Assembly: GCA_004011035.1 (NCBI GenBank)
Contig: CP025734.1
Span: forward strand, 62,001 to 126,000
Direction of reading: 5' to 3'
Length of the DNA stretch: 64,000 nt
DNA from: Bdellovibrio sp. qaytius
Lineage (GTDB): Bacteria; Bdellovibrionota; Bdellovibrionia; Bdellovibrionales; Bdellovibrionaceae
The translations under genes were made by a program, and so were the position numbers. Below, piece by piece: positions 44,818 to 53,988 of this stretch (the first letter of the stretch is position 1; every line of letters begins with the position of its first letter). A model generated the notes under the pieces. It saw only the letters and a program-made list of their open reading frames with translations, was not told the origin of the DNA and did no database searches.

Positions 44818-45252
44818 TTAGAATACCTCTTCCGCGTCAACGGCTTGGTAAGTATCGAGACTTTTGTGAAGGGCGCGTTTTATCTCTAGACCACGCTTCT
44901 GAGTAAGACTTTCGTCGATTCCTAGATCGACAAAGGTCATGGTTTCTAGGTCTAAGACCTCTTTTGTGACTTGAACACTGATCTCATAGGGCCTTCTGGG
45001 ACCAAGTATCACGACTTTTGTGTAGTAACGGGCCTTAATTTTTTTACTTTCGTCTAGATCTTCGAATTTACGATTGTGGTAGGTCGAGCTCAACTCACGT
45101 CCGTTTAGAGAAACAATTCTTGGCTTACCAATGATCGAAGTGATGACTTTGCGCGTTTCTGGAACTGGTAAAGTTGATTCTTCAATGTATAAGGCTGTGG
45201 TTGTACAGCCTGATAAAAAAATTAAAAAAAGAAACGCGCTAAATAATTTCAC
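44818..45252 (-). CDS. Small lipoprotein of unknown function
   Basis: 144 aa with a textbook lipobox: FLIFLSGC (Leu-Ser-Gly-Cys, Cys at residue 16). The mature part is charged and beta-rich with no recognised family (VITSIIGKPRIVSLNGRELSS, YYTKVVILGPRRPYEISVQVTKEVLD). It follows the transaldolase gene by 18 bases and precedes the large envelope protein by 27 bases, so it is part of the same operon. Probably periplasmic face of the outer membrane. Confidence 0.7.
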   Translation of the reverse strand: MKLFSAFLFLIFLSGCTTTALYIEESTLPVPETRKVITSIIGKPRIVSLNGRELSSTYHNRKFEDLDESKKIKARYYTKVVILGPRRPYEISVQVTKEVLDLETMTFVDLGIDESLTQKRGLEIKRALHKSLDTYQAVDAEEVF

Positions 45253-45270
45253 TCTTTAATATTATGACGA

Positions 45271-45909
45271 CTATTTTTTATTCCAGTCAGCTAAAAACAT
45301 TTCAATCCCTTTAGATGTCAACGGATGTCCAGTCATTTGCTGCATAACTTTAAATGGAATTGTCGCAATATCTGCGCCCATGATGGCCGCATGTTGGATA
45401 TGCATTGGAGATCTTACAGAAGCCACTAAGACTTCAGTTGAGAAATCATAGTTTTGGTACATTTGAACAACTTCAGCCACCATTTGCATGCCATCTGATC
45501 CAATGTCATCAAGGCGACCTACGAATGGAGAAACCATTGAAGCACCAGCTTTAGCTGCTAACAAAGCTTGAACCACAGAAAAAACTAACGTCACGTTCGT
45601 TTTGATACCCATTGCAGTGAATTTTTTTACAGCGATCATGCCGTCTTCACACATTGGAACTTTAACAACGACGTTATCAGCAAGTTTTGCTAAGATTTGG
45701 CCTTCTTTAACCATTTCATCAGCTTTTAATGAAATAACTTCTGCTGAAACTGGGCCCGTTGTGATTTTGCAAATTTCTTTGATCACTTCATGAAAATCAC
45801 GGCCTGATTTTGCAATTAATGTTGGATTTGTCGTAACGCCATCAACCCAACCACGATCATTAGCCATTTTAATTTCGTTAACATCAGCTGTATCAATAAA
45901 GAATTTCAT
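45271..45909 (-). CDS. Small transaldolase (TalC/Fsa type)
   Basis: Class I aldolase of the short transaldolase / fructose-6-phosphate aldolase group, 212 aa. [14 protein letters not shown] and [16 protein letters not shown] open the barrel; the Schiff-base Lys is in [23 protein letters not shown] and [22 protein letters not shown] are typical of microbial TalC-type transaldolase. Pentose-phosphate interconversion is the likely role; fructose-6-phosphate aldolase activity cannot be excluded. It follows dapB by 2 bases. Confidence 0.92.
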   Translation of the reverse strand: MKFFIDTADVNEIKMANDRGWVDGVTTNPTLIAKSGRDFHEVIKEICKITTGPVSAEVISLKADEMVKEGQILAKLADNVVVKVPMCEDGMIAVKKFTAMGIKTNVTLVFSVVQALLAAKAGASMVSPFVGRLDDIGSDGMQMVAEVVQMYQNYDFSTEVLVASVRSPMHIQHAAIMGADIATIPFKVMQQMTGHPLTSKGIEMFLADWNKK

Positions 45910-45911
45910 TT

Positions 45912-46640
45912 TTACTTTTTCCTTTTTATAGTCATTAAATCATCCATAGAATATAAACCTGCAGGTTGTTTGACAATCCACAGTGCAGCTTTGAGTGCTC
46001 CTTCAGCAAACACAGTGCGATTTAAAGCATTATGCTCTAGTTTAATCATCTCGCTTTGTGAAGCTGCCGTGATCGTGTGAATACCAAATACTCCACCTAA
46101 ACGATGTCCAACTGCGGGAGCAATTTTTTTACCGACAGCTTTTTCTAAATCTTTATGCAAAGTCACCGCAGTGCCGCTTGGGTTATCTTTTTTTTGCGTG
46201 TGATGAATTTCTTCTAATGCAAAATCAAAATGTGAAATTGTAGAAAGTGTTTTGATAGCTTGGCGTAATGTCCAAAGACCTACGCTCATATTTGAAGCCC
46301 AAAAGATCGCTGTTTTTTTACTGCAGGCTTCAACTTTAGAAAACTGATTATTTTCAAAACCTGTTGTTCCGCTGATTAAGGGCTTTTTCGTTTGTTGAAC
46401 GATAGGGAGTAATTCTAATAAACCTTCAGGGCGCGAAAAATCGATCCACACATCAACTTGTTTAAATGTCTGTTGTGAAATTTCATCAAGATTTATATAA
46501 CTTAAATCAAAATCACCAGTGGGTTTGCTGCAAACTTCTAGAAAGGCGTTAAATTCGCTGCTGTTTTTAATAAGTTGGCGAATAGCCACGCCCATTTTTC
46601 CGGTTGAGCCAAATAATCCAAGCTTAATTTTTTTCGCCAT
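45912..46640 (-). CDS. dapB: 4-hydroxy-tetrahydrodipicolinate reductase
   Basis: NAD(P)H-dependent step of the diaminopimelate/lysine pathway. 242 aa. The nucleotide-binding [10 protein letters not shown] motif, [26 protein letters not shown] and [18 protein letters not shown] (the catalytic HH and Lys segment) are all present. It is slightly short for the family (about 265) but complete in motifs. Overlaps dapA by one base (coupled) and is followed by the transaldolase gene. Confidence 0.96.
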   Translation of the reverse strand: MAKKIKLGLFGSTGKMGVAIRQLIKNSSEFNAFLEVCSKPTGDFDLSYINLDEISQQTFKQVDVWIDFSRPEGLLELLPIVQQTKKPLISGTTGFENNQFSKVEACSKKTAIFWASNMSVGLWTLRQAIKTLSTISHFDFALEEIHHTQKKDNPSGTAVTLHKDLEKAVGKKIAPAVGHRLGGVFGIHTITAASQSEMIKLEHNALNRTVFAEGALKAALWIVKQPAGLYSMDDLMTIKRKK

Positions 46641-47533
46641 TATATTAATCCTAAAGTTTGCATCTCAGTTGTGATTTCAGCATGAAATTTAGAATCAAGA
46701 GCTACAAGTGGTAAACGCATTTCAGGAGATTTGATAATACCTTTTTTATAAAGCATCCATTTTAGCGGGATTGGATTTGCTTCACAGTACATTAAGCCAA
46801 TTAATTTTAAATATTTTTTAAAATCAGCTTCGGCTTCAGCTACTTTTCCAGTTGTCATAAGCTGTGTCCAGCGCGCAGATTCTTTGGTGATGATATTAGA
46901 CATCACAGAGATCACACCTTTGCCGCCAAGTTTTAAAAATTCAAGATATGTAGGGTCGTCTCCAGAAAGCATTAAAAAACTTTTCGGAACACGATTCATA
47001 ATTTCTTGATCAAACTTAATATCGCCAGTGGCTTCTTTGATTCCAAGAATATTTTTAGTTTCAGCAAGTTCTGCAATTGTATCAACAGTCATGCTTGTGA
47101 TTGTGCGACCGGGAACATTGTACAAAATAACGGGAACATCAGAATTTTTAGCAACAGCTTTAAAATGCTCTACTAATCCACGCTGTGGAGGCTTGTTGTA
47201 ATATGGAACAACAACTAAAGCTGCGTTTGCACCCATCTCAGAAGCTTTTTTAGTGGCTTCAATAGTTTTAGCTGTTGAATTAGAACCAGTTCCTAAAATA
47301 ATCGGAAAGTTTGCTCCGGCTTGAGAGCGCACTTGAGAAAATATTTTACTCACTTCAGCTGAAGTTAAAGTGGGGCTTTCAGCTGTCGTGCCGTTAACAA
47401 CAAAACCACTAATGCCATTTTGCAGTTGATAGCCAACTAATGTTTCTAAAGAACCGTAATCGACTTCTCCGTTATTAAAAGGAGTCACTAAGGCAGAGAT
47501 CGCTCCGTTAAAAATAGTTGCACTATGTTGCAT
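46640..47533 (-). CDS. dapA: 4-hydroxy-tetrahydrodipicolinate synthase
   Basis: Condenses pyruvate with aspartate semialdehyde to start the diaminopimelate branch. 297 aa. It shows ALVTPFNNGEVD, GTTAESPTL (the substrate-binding TT pair), YYNKPPQRGL, the catalytic Tyr in YNVPGRT and the Schiff-base Lys in GIKEATGD. GDDPTYL and GVISVMSN close the barrel. Overlaps dapF by 11 bases and dapB by one base. Confidence 0.97.
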   Translation of the reverse strand: MQHSATIFNGAISALVTPFNNGEVDYGSLETLVGYQLQNGISGFVVNGTTAESPTLTSAEVSKIFSQVRSQAGANFPIILGTGSNSTAKTIEATKKASEMGANAALVVVPYYNKPPQRGLVEHFKAVAKNSDVPVILYNVPGRTITSMTVDTIAELAETKNILGIKEATGDIKFDQEIMNRVPKSFLMLSGDDPTYLEFLKLGGKGVISVMSNIITKESARWTQLMTTGKVAEAEADFKKYLKLIGLMYCEANPIPLKWMLYKKGIIKSPEMRLPLVALDSKFHAEITTEMQTLGLI

Positions 47534-48287
47534 TGTATTCTCCTAATTGAACCGCAGATCCTGTCATTAAAGGATTCTGCAAATCTGAAAGATTCATTTT
47601 AAGTAAACCGCCGGGCATTTCAACTAATGTTTCTTTTTGCTCGCGTTTGTTTAAATTATAATAAGCTGCTGCCATAGCACCAGTGCCACAGGCCTCGGTG
47701 AAATCTTCAACGCCACGTTCGTAAGAAACGGCTTTTAATTTATTAGCCGCTGTATCTAGTAACACCAGAGTTACATTTGTACCGCGGGGTTGAAAATCAG
47801 CATGAAAGCGCAATTCACGACAGTGCGAAAGATATTTTCTGTAATCAGTAAAATCTGGAATTTCCATCACGATATGTGGCACACCTGTATCGCACCAAAA
47901 AAACTTAGCGTGTTCTAATTTTTGAATCGCTGTCATTTTAACTTCGAAAAGTTCTTTATCTAAAATTTTAATATCAATGGGGCCCGCGATGGTTTGTAAT
48001 TTTAAATGATTGCCTTGAATGTGCATGATGTTTTTTGCGTAATAGGCCACACAGCGTGTGGCATTGCCACACATCTCGGCCATTGAACCATCATTGTTAT
48101 AAAAATCCCATTGGAGGTGGTGTTGATCTTCATCAAGCCAAGATAGAAAAATAAAGCCATCAGTTTTAGTTGATCCACAAACAGCACGAACAAATTTCGG
48201 GCGATCATTAATACCCTTAGCCTCAGGTGAATCCCAAGTGACTGAAAAAGTATTACCGGCCCCAGAAAGTTGATGAGTGTGAATCAT
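47523..48287 (-). CDS. dapF: Diaminopimelate epimerase
   Basis: Interconverts LL- and meso-diaminopimelate, feeding both peptidoglycan and lysine. 254 aa. The two active-site cysteines are in NNDGSMAEMCGNATRC and EACGTGAMAAA. GAGNTF at the start is the usual SGxGND region with Thr in place of Asp. It is preceded by an LptM-like lipoprotein gene 2 bases upstream, as in E. coli, and followed by dapA and dapB with overlaps. No lysA is visible nearby. Confidence 0.95.
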   Translation of the reverse strand: MIHTHQLSGAGNTFSVTWDSPEAKGINDRPKFVRAVCGSTKTDGFIFLSWLDEDQHHLQWDFYNNDGSMAEMCGNATRCVAYYAKNIMHIQGNHLKLQTIAGPIDIKILDKELFEVKMTAIQKLEHAKFFWCDTGVPHIVMEIPDFTDYRKYLSHCRELRFHADFQPRGTNVTLVLLDTAANKLKAVSYERGVEDFTEACGTGAMAAAYYNLNKREQKETLVEMPGGLLKMNLSDLQNPLMTGSAVQLGEYNAT

Positions 48288-48289
48288 GA

Positions 48290-48478
48290 TTATTTAGTTT
48301 TCTTTTTTTTCGCAGGTAAGGTTTTAAGAGGCTTAACTGTCGCCGTCGCAGAAGCGGCATCAGCTTTTTCAGCTTCAACACTTGGTAGGGGTTCTTCTGG
48401 TAGAGGTGGTAAGGGTTTACCTTTAATGCCACAGGCACTTAAAGAAAGTATAGCGAATAACATTAACAATGATTTCAT
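48290..48478 (-). CDS. LptM (YifL)-like small lipoprotein
   Basis: 62-aa lipoprotein: signal peptide with lipobox SLSAC (Cys16), then CGIKGKPLPPLPEEP and a Pro/Ala/Lys-rich tail. The mature N-terminus resembles E. coli LptM (CGLKGPLYFPP), which stabilises the LptDE lipopolysaccharide translocon. E. coli lptM/yifL is likewise directly upstream of dapF, so motif and gene order agree. Similar CGxKGPL lipoproteins also occur before lysA in many bacteria. The function in LPS export is inferred from this. Confidence 0.75.
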   Translation of the reverse strand: MKSLLMLFAILSLSACGIKGKPLPPLPEEPLPSVEAEKADAASATATVKPLKTLPAKKKKTK

Positions 48479-49377
48479 TCTAGTGTCCTTCTGCAGAAAT
48501 CAATATCGAAAAAATATTTACGAGCGATTTCTGGCGAAACGGCCTCACATTTTTTTTTGTAAATAGTAACTACGTTAACTAAATTATTTTCGGCATCTTC
48601 ACCGTAAGTGTGACGATATAATTGAGCGCGCATTAAAATCACATCTATATAATCGGGCGCTAATTGTGTTAATTTATCTAACGACTCTTTAGCCAACAGA
48701 TAATTTTTTGCTAAAATCGAGCGGTCAAATTCTAAGATGGCAGCCAGTAACTGAGAATCATAAAGCTCAGTCTTGCTGTTTGAATCTAATTGAAGATTGA
48801 TAAAGTCAGTTTGTGTTTTGTCTAAAGACAAAATAAGGGGCTTTAGTTCTGGAACATCTAAAGCTGTCAGTTTCATTTTTTCTAAAAACTGCGCGTAACG
48901 ACTATTGTTTTTGCCGTTAGCTTTTACTTCGGCCCATAAACACATAAATTGTTCGGGATCGATCGAAAGACATTTCTGCGTGTTTTTCAAAGAAGATTTA
49001 GCTTGAGTTAAATATTGGCTAGAAGCCAATTCAAAAAAATCTTGAGCTTCTGAAGATAAAAACGAAGTGAGCACAACTAATTTTAACTGGCTAATTTTTT
49101 TTTGTAACTCAGGTGTTGAGTTTGTGCGATTTATATTTTGGATAAGCTCTAAAGCCTGAGGTCGTTGTTTTAACAACATCAACGTTGTGATTTTCTTTTT
49201 GGCTTCATCGATACGTTGTTCTTGAGTTTTAATCTGTGATTTTAAAACAGGGGGTTTATTAGAAACAGCACCCCAAACAGGTTGGGTAAAACCAGAAGTT
49301 ATCGCTAAAATAAAAAAAGCCGCGACTTGCGCGGCTTTTCTAGCTGTAAAATCAGCTAATTGAAAAGTAATCGACAT
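48475..49377 (-). CDS. Secreted helical-repeat protein of unknown function
   Basis: 300 aa with a long N-region and signal peptide ending near VWGA (about residue 36). The mature part is helical with weak TPR-like periodicity (AQDFFELASSQYLTQAKSSL, LLAAILEFDRSILAKNYLLAKESLDKL). A late VLMRAQLYRHTYG and Cys-containing C-terminus are unassigned. It overlaps the LptM-like gene by 4 bases and shares one base with the preceding gene, so it is coupled to both. Part of the dap operon but not a dap enzyme. Confidence 0.6.
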   Translation of the reverse strand: MSITFQLADFTARKAAQVAAFFILAITSGFTQPVWGAVSNKPPVLKSQIKTQEQRIDEAKKKITTLMLLKQRPQALELIQNINRTNSTPELQKKISQLKLVVLTSFLSSEAQDFFELASSQYLTQAKSSLKNTQKCLSIDPEQFMCLWAEVKANGKNNSRYAQFLEKMKLTALDVPELKPLILSLDKTQTDFINLQLDSNSKTELYDSQLLAAILEFDRSILAKNYLLAKESLDKLTQLAPDYIDVILMRAQLYRHTYGEDAENNLVNVVTIYKKKCEAVSPEIARKYFFDIDFCRRTLE

Positions 49378-49952
49378 TAATTCTTTTTAAATGAAGTTAA
49401 TTCGATTGTCACCTTTCCAAGTGGGCTGTCGCTCATAGACTTAGCCATACCGTTAACTGGGATTAGTAATCCGTTAACCCATTGCTCAGTGATTTGGCCA
49501 TTGTTGCCGTTATCTTGGATTTTAACGTACATAACTTTGAAAGTACCGGCTTTAACAGTGATAGTACCTTCTTTTTGGTCGATAATTTCATATGCATCAG
49601 AAGCTGGTAATTGTTGTTCTTTACCATCAACTAACATTTTTTTAGTTACGCCAGTGTTCATATCAACTAAAGCTTCGATTTTTTGTTTTTGGATCATTAA
49701 GTTCACGTCTTGAACTAACCAAGCTTCAGATCTGTCAGCGCTGATTTCGCGAACAGACATTTTCATCGTGCCTGGGATAAAACCCATAGTGATGCTGTAG
49801 TTATTTTCGTCGCCAACAGCCCAGTTTAAGCCTTGAGCAACAACGTTTTGCATAGCTGTTTTTTGGCTAGCAAATAAGATTTCTGCAGGTGAATTAGCTT
49901 GAGCAACAGTTGATAAAGCTAATACAGCAGTAACGATTAATGATTTGAACAT
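49377..49952 (-). CDS. Secreted protein of unknown function
   Basis: 191 aa from the ATG at 49952, which has AGGAGG five to six bases upstream and opens a signal peptide (TVAQA). The start at 50039 would precede the ribosome site and is rejected. The mature chain is beta-rich and contains YSITMGFIPGTMKMSVREI, KQKIEALVDMNTGVTKKMLV and GTITVKAGTFKVMYVKIQDN, which suggests a lipocalin- or LolA-like sheet, but no family can be named. First gene of the long - strand run that includes dapF-dapA-dapB. Confidence 0.65.
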   Translation of the reverse strand: MFKSLIVTAVLALSTVAQANSPAEILFASQKTAMQNVVAQGLNWAVGDENNYSITMGFIPGTMKMSVREISADRSEAWLVQDVNLMIQKQKIEALVDMNTGVTKKMLVDGKEQQLPASDAYEIIDQKEGTITVKAGTFKVMYVKIQDNGNNGQITEQWVNGLLIPVNGMAKSMSDSPLGKVTIELTSFKKN

Positions 49953-50115
49953 ATATCCTCCTAAGTGATTTTGTTTCAATGGAGTAATCACACCACGAAG
50001 GAGAGAAACTTTACAAAAATTTTGTTTGTTTTTATGCATGGGGTTATCATTTTAAGATAACATGTAAGATTCTGATCTCGAACCTATCGCATTTAATGTT
50101 TTTTACAGTGGAAAA

Positions 50116-50139
50116 AAGCCCTCTCGAAAAAGAGGGCTT
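50116..50139 (-). terminator. Intrinsic terminator of ftsK
   Basis: AAGCCCTCT and AGAGGGCTT form a 9-bp stem with a 6-base loop; on the - strand it is followed by TTTTC. It begins 13 bases after the ftsK stop codon. Confidence 0.88.
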
Positions 50140-50151
50140 GGTCATAACTAA

Positions 50152-52608
50152 TTAACCTTGGTGACTAGCAACAAGTACCGCACGAGGCTTACTGCCGTTA
50201 GCAGGGCCAACAACACCTTCACGCTCGAACACTTCAATCATACGAGCAGCACGTGGGTAACCTAATTTAAAGCGACGTTGAATCAATGAAGCCGAGATCG
50301 CCTTTTGCGTCGCCGCCCAAGATAAAATCTCGTCATACTTTTCATCGTACTCTTCATCAGCGTCGGCTCCAGCGAATTCGGCACCTTCGCCGTTCATGCC
50401 GGCAAAGCTAGATTGGCTGGGGCCACCTTCAAGAGCCCGCATCGCAAGAGCATCAAATTCTGGTTCACCTTGATCAGCCCAAAATTTTGCAACCGTATTG
50501 ATTTCATTTTCTTTTAAGAAAGGCCCGTGATGACGAGTCGATTTATCAGCGCCTGCTGAATATAACATATCACCTTGTGATAACAGACGTTCGGCTCCGC
50601 CTTCATCAAGAATAATTCTTGAATCCATTTTTGAAGCCACGCGAAAGCTAATACGGGCCGGAATATTTGTTTTAATTAAACCTGTAACAACATCTTTACG
50701 TGGCGATTGCATCGCAAGCATTAAATGCATACCGCAGGCACGGGCCATTTGCGCTAAACGAACAACGCTTTGTTCAACGTTTTGTTTATCAACGGCCATA
50801 AGATCACCAAATTCTTCAACCGCGATCACGATGTAAGGTTGTGGAGTGTAATAGTACTGTTCAAGTTTAAGTAAACCACCCTGAGCTTCGTACTCTGCGT
50901 TTACTTTTTCATGTTCGGCCACTTGATCGGCCGTTAAAGATTCCATTTTTGCATTAAACTCTTCAAGATTACGCGTTTTAAATTTAGACATGGATTTATA
51001 ACGTTTATCCATTTCTTTTACGGCCCAACGAAGTGCGAATACGGCTTTCTTAGCTTCGCGAATCGGCGGCATGATCAGATGTGGAATATCACTGAACGCT
51101 GCTAAGTCGACCTGTTTAGGATCAACTAAGATTAAACGTAAAGTTTTCGGAGAATGTCTGAATAAAAATCCAATTAACGTAGATACTGTAAATACTGACT
51201 TACCCGATCCTGTCGTACCAGCGATTAATAAGTGAGGCATCTTACGTAAATCAACAATGCGTGGATCACCGTTAGTTTGTTTTCCTAAAGCGATCGGAAG
51301 CTTAATATCTTCAGACCAAAATTTTTCATCACCTAATAAATCTTTTAAGTACACTGTTTCACGTTGGGCATTTGAAGTTTCAATACCCACAACATCGCGG
51401 CCTGGAATCGGAGCGATAATACGCAAAGACTCTGCAGAAAGAGCTAATGATAAATCATCTGCTAATTTAGAAACGTCACTTACACGGACATCCATGTTGG
51501 GTTTAAATTCAAACATCGTAACAACCGGACCAGGTTTAGCTGCAACAATTTGTCCGTCGACGCCGAATGTTTTTAATTTTGCTAAAGTGATGTCAGCTTT
51601 TCGGCGAATTTCTTTTTCATCGATTTTAATTCTTGAAACTGGTGGATCATCTAACAAAGATAATTTTGGCATACTCCAGTTTTCAACGCGACGAGGAGTT
51701 TTAACCGGAGCAATAACTTTACGACGGGCAGGAGGTTCATAAGCTGATACTTGAACCTCTGCTGTGTCAGATTCTTCTTCATCATCGAAAATAGAAGCCT
51801 CATCGTCTTCGTCAGCATCAGCGGCATTCATACCATTTACTGATTCTGCGTCGATGTCGTCTTCATCATCTTCGTCTTCAATAAATTTTTCTTTTACTTT
51901 TGGTTGAGTAATTAAATTTTCAGCCACAGAAGATTCTGGCTGTTTAGCTTTAGTGTCAGCTTTCTTTTCTTTAGCCGATTCTTTAGCTTTTTCTTTTTTC
52001 AAATCTTTTAAAGAGGGCCATTGCCATCCAGCCATGAAAGAAGTTTTATCTAACTTATTCCACCAGATGATCATGCGATCTAACGGGCGTTCAGCCGCTT
52101 TTTGAATACTGAATTCGAAATAAAATACGAATAAAACTAAAGACATTGTCCAAAGAACAATTTGTGCGCCAACAGTATTTAATAATTTTACAAAGCCCAT
52201 TGAAATGCCAAGACCAACTAATCCACCCGGATAAATTTGGCCGTTAAACATTCGAGTGTTCGGAAAATAAATTGTAACTAGCGCTGCAGTAAACGCGATA
52301 AGTGCTAATGCTAATAAGTGGCGCGCATCTTTGAACTGAATTTTTTCTCCGCGAAAACTTTCAACGGCTGCATGAAATAATCCTGCAACGCCTATCCAGA
52401 TTGTGACCCCGAAAGCTTGATATAATAAATCAGCTAAAAAACTTCCTAAGATACCGCAGTAATTTAAGGTGTTAAGACCTTGTCCCGTAGAATTAAAAGA
52501 AGGATCTTTGGGGTTATAGCTCATTAAAGCTAAAGCTATAAATAACCCTAAGCCTAAAAAACCGATCGAGCGCACATCTTGTTGGAATCTCTTGAAGAAT
52601 GAATTCAT
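50152..52608 (-). CDS. ftsK: DNA translocase FtsK
   Basis: Septal DNA pump that moves chromosome ends and activates XerCD at dif. 818 aa from the ATG at 52608; an upstream frame to 52704 is not supported. Four membrane helices (about 15-165) are followed by a Lys-rich then acidic linker of about 100 residues, short compared with E. coli. The RecA-like motor has Walker A GTTGSGKSVFTV, Walker B YIVIAVEEFGDLM and SFRVASKMDSRIILDEGGAERLLSQGDML. The gamma winged helix recognising KOPS is ISASLIQRRFKLGYPRAARMIEVFEREGVVGP. Divergent from queE. Confidence 0.97.
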   Translation of the reverse strand: MNSFFKRFQQDVRSIGFLGLGLFIALALMSYNPKDPSFNSTGQGLNTLNYCGILGSFLADLLYQAFGVTIWIGVAGLFHAAVESFRGEKIQFKDARHLLALALIAFTAALVTIYFPNTRMFNGQIYPGGLVGLGISMGFVKLLNTVGAQIVLWTMSLVLFVFYFEFSIQKAAERPLDRMIIWWNKLDKTSFMAGWQWPSLKDLKKEKAKESAKEKKADTKAKQPESSVAENLITQPKVKEKFIEDEDDEDDIDAESVNGMNAADADEDDEASIFDDEEESDTAEVQVSAYEPPARRKVIAPVKTPRRVENWSMPKLSLLDDPPVSRIKIDEKEIRRKADITLAKLKTFGVDGQIVAAKPGPVVTMFEFKPNMDVRVSDVSKLADDLSLALSAESLRIIAPIPGRDVVGIETSNAQRETVYLKDLLGDEKFWSEDIKLPIALGKQTNGDPRIVDLRKMPHLLIAGTTGSGKSVFTVSTLIGFLFRHSPKTLRLILVDPKQVDLAAFSDIPHLIMPPIREAKKAVFALRWAVKEMDKRYKSMSKFKTRNLEEFNAKMESLTADQVAEHEKVNAEYEAQGGLLKLEQYYYTPQPYIVIAVEEFGDLMAVDKQNVEQSVVRLAQMARACGMHLMLAMQSPRKDVVTGLIKTNIPARISFRVASKMDSRIILDEGGAERLLSQGDMLYSAGADKSTRHHGPFLKENEINTVAKFWADQGEPEFDALAMRALEGGPSQSSFAGMNGEGAEFAGADADEEYDEKYDEILSWAATQKAISASLIQRRFKLGYPRAARMIEVFEREGVVGPANGSKPRAVLVASHQG

Positions 52609-52730
52609 AGTGGTATCAGTGTAAATTCTATAAAGACTTGCCGCAAAGCCCCTGAAGTCTAGTCGTGTAGAATCGTTTACAGCAAAGGCTTGAGGGCTAT
52701 CCAAAAGGCTGGTAGGTAGTACTTTCTTTT

Positions 52731-53372
52731 ATGCAGCTTAAGATCAATGAAATCTTTTATTCTATTCAAGGTGAGACCAGTTACGCGGGTCTGCCCACGG
52801 TTTTTATCCGCACGACGGGGTGTAACCTTCGTTGTACGTACTGCGACACCAAATATTCGTACTATGAGGGCGAATATATGACGTTTGAAAAAATTTTAGA
52901 GGTCGTTGAAGGCCACGGCGCAGAGTATATATGTATTACCGGCGGAGAGCCGCTGCTGCAGAAGGATATCCACAAACTAATCCACATTTTGTGTGATGCT
53001 GGGTACAAAGTTTCATTAGAAACGAGTGGCTCAAAATCAATTAAAGACGTCGATCCACGCGTTAAAGTTATTTTGGATGTAAAGACTCCAGAGAGCGGCG
53101 CCGCAAATAGTTTTTTATTGGAAAATGTGAATTTCTCGAATGAAACAACAGAATATAAATTTGTTATTTCAGGTCAACAAGATCTCGACTGGTCAGAAAA
53201 TTTTTGCCGTCAACATGATTTATCAAAAAAATTTACAGTGCTTTTTAGCCCTTCCCACGGCCAAGTTAGCGAACAGTGGTTGGCTGAACAAATTCTACAA
53301 AAAAAATTAAAAGTTAGGTTGCATTTGCAGCAACATAAGTATATTTGGTTACCCACAACTCGCGGTGTTTAG
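52731..53372 (+). CDS. queE: 7-carboxy-7-deazaguanine synthase
   Basis: Radical SAM enzyme of queuosine biosynthesis that makes 7-carboxy-7-deazaguanine. 213 aa. EIFYSIQGET opens the protein, the cluster motif is CNLRCTYCD (CxxxCxxC), and ITGGEPLLQ is the GGE SAM-binding segment. Length and motifs fit QueE. It is immediately followed by a Fis-type gene and dnaB in the same direction but with a hairpin (GGTGTTT/AAACACC, 53364-53381) over its stop, so it may be a separate unit. Confidence 0.92.
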   Translation: MQLKINEIFYSIQGETSYAGLPTVFIRTTGCNLRCTYCDTKYSYYEGEYMTFEKILEVVEGHGAEYICITGGEPLLQKDIHKLIHILCDAGYKVSLETSGSKSIKDVDPRVKVILDVKTPESGAANSFLLENVNFSNETTEYKFVISGQQDLDWSENFCRQHDLSKKFTVLFSPSHGQVSEQWLAEQILQKKLKVRLHLQQHKYIWLPTTRGV

Positions 53373-53477
53373 AAAAACACCATAAATTTAAAACCTACGG
53401 TCATTTCACCTATATGTAAGGTGCATATAGCTGATCTGACTGTTACTAAACCGAACCACTAAGTACGAGGGAGTTCC

Positions 53478-53840
53478 ATGACGCCTAATCTGAACAATTC
53501 AGAAAACCTTTTTGTCGCTAATTTACAGCAAGTTTCTTTAGAGAAATTAGTAAAAAGCAAATTAGAAGTATTATTCTTACAACAAAAAGAAGCTCAAGTT
53601 GAGTTAAACGGTTTATACAATATCGTTTTAGAACAAGTTGAACGTCCTCTAATTGAACTAGCTCTTAAAGCTTACAACGGTAACCAAGTTAAGACTGCTT
53701 TAATGTTAGGTATCAACCGTAACACTCTTAAAAAGAAAATCGACAACTACAAATTGAAACCTAAAAAAGGTGCTGCTGCACAAGTTACTGGTATGGTAGT
53801 TCCACAAACTATCGAAACTTCTCCAGTTCTTACTCAGTAA
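53478..53840 (+). CDS. Fis-type DNA-binding regulator
   Basis: 120 aa. The C-terminal helix-turn-helix [38 protein letters not shown]-type segment matches Fis (the GNQ...ALMxGINRxTLxKK pattern). The N-terminal 50 residues replace the usual Fis arm and a tail of about 20 residues follows the domain. Fis proteins bend DNA and regulate many promoters. Here the copy is stand-alone upstream of dnaB. GAGGGAG precedes the ATG. A hairpin lies 16 bases after the stop. Confidence 0.82.
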   Translation: MTPNLNNSENLFVANLQQVSLEKLVKSKLEVLFLQQKEAQVELNGLYNIVLEQVERPLIELALKAYNGNQVKTALMLGINRNTLKKKIDNYKLKPKKGAAAQVTGMVVPQTIETSPVLTQ

Positions 53841-53855
53841 GATTCTATTGAATTA

Positions 53856-53885
53856 CGCAGTAGGACTGGGTTTCCAGTCACTGCG
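53856..53885 (+). other. Imperfect hairpin between Fis-type gene and dnaB
   Basis: CGCAGT-GACTGG pairs with CCAGTC-ACTGCG around a short GTTT loop with a two-base bulge. AATTTGTTT follows, a weak T-rich tail. It may be a partial terminator or attenuator in front of dnaB. Confidence 0.45.
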
Positions 53886-53988
53886 AATTTGTTTACCGAA
53901 AAAATTCTGATACGAAACATTAGACATCGACAGACGCAAGTCCTCGGTGTCTAATAGTTTTAGGCTCTTTAAGAGGGGAAAATTAAAG

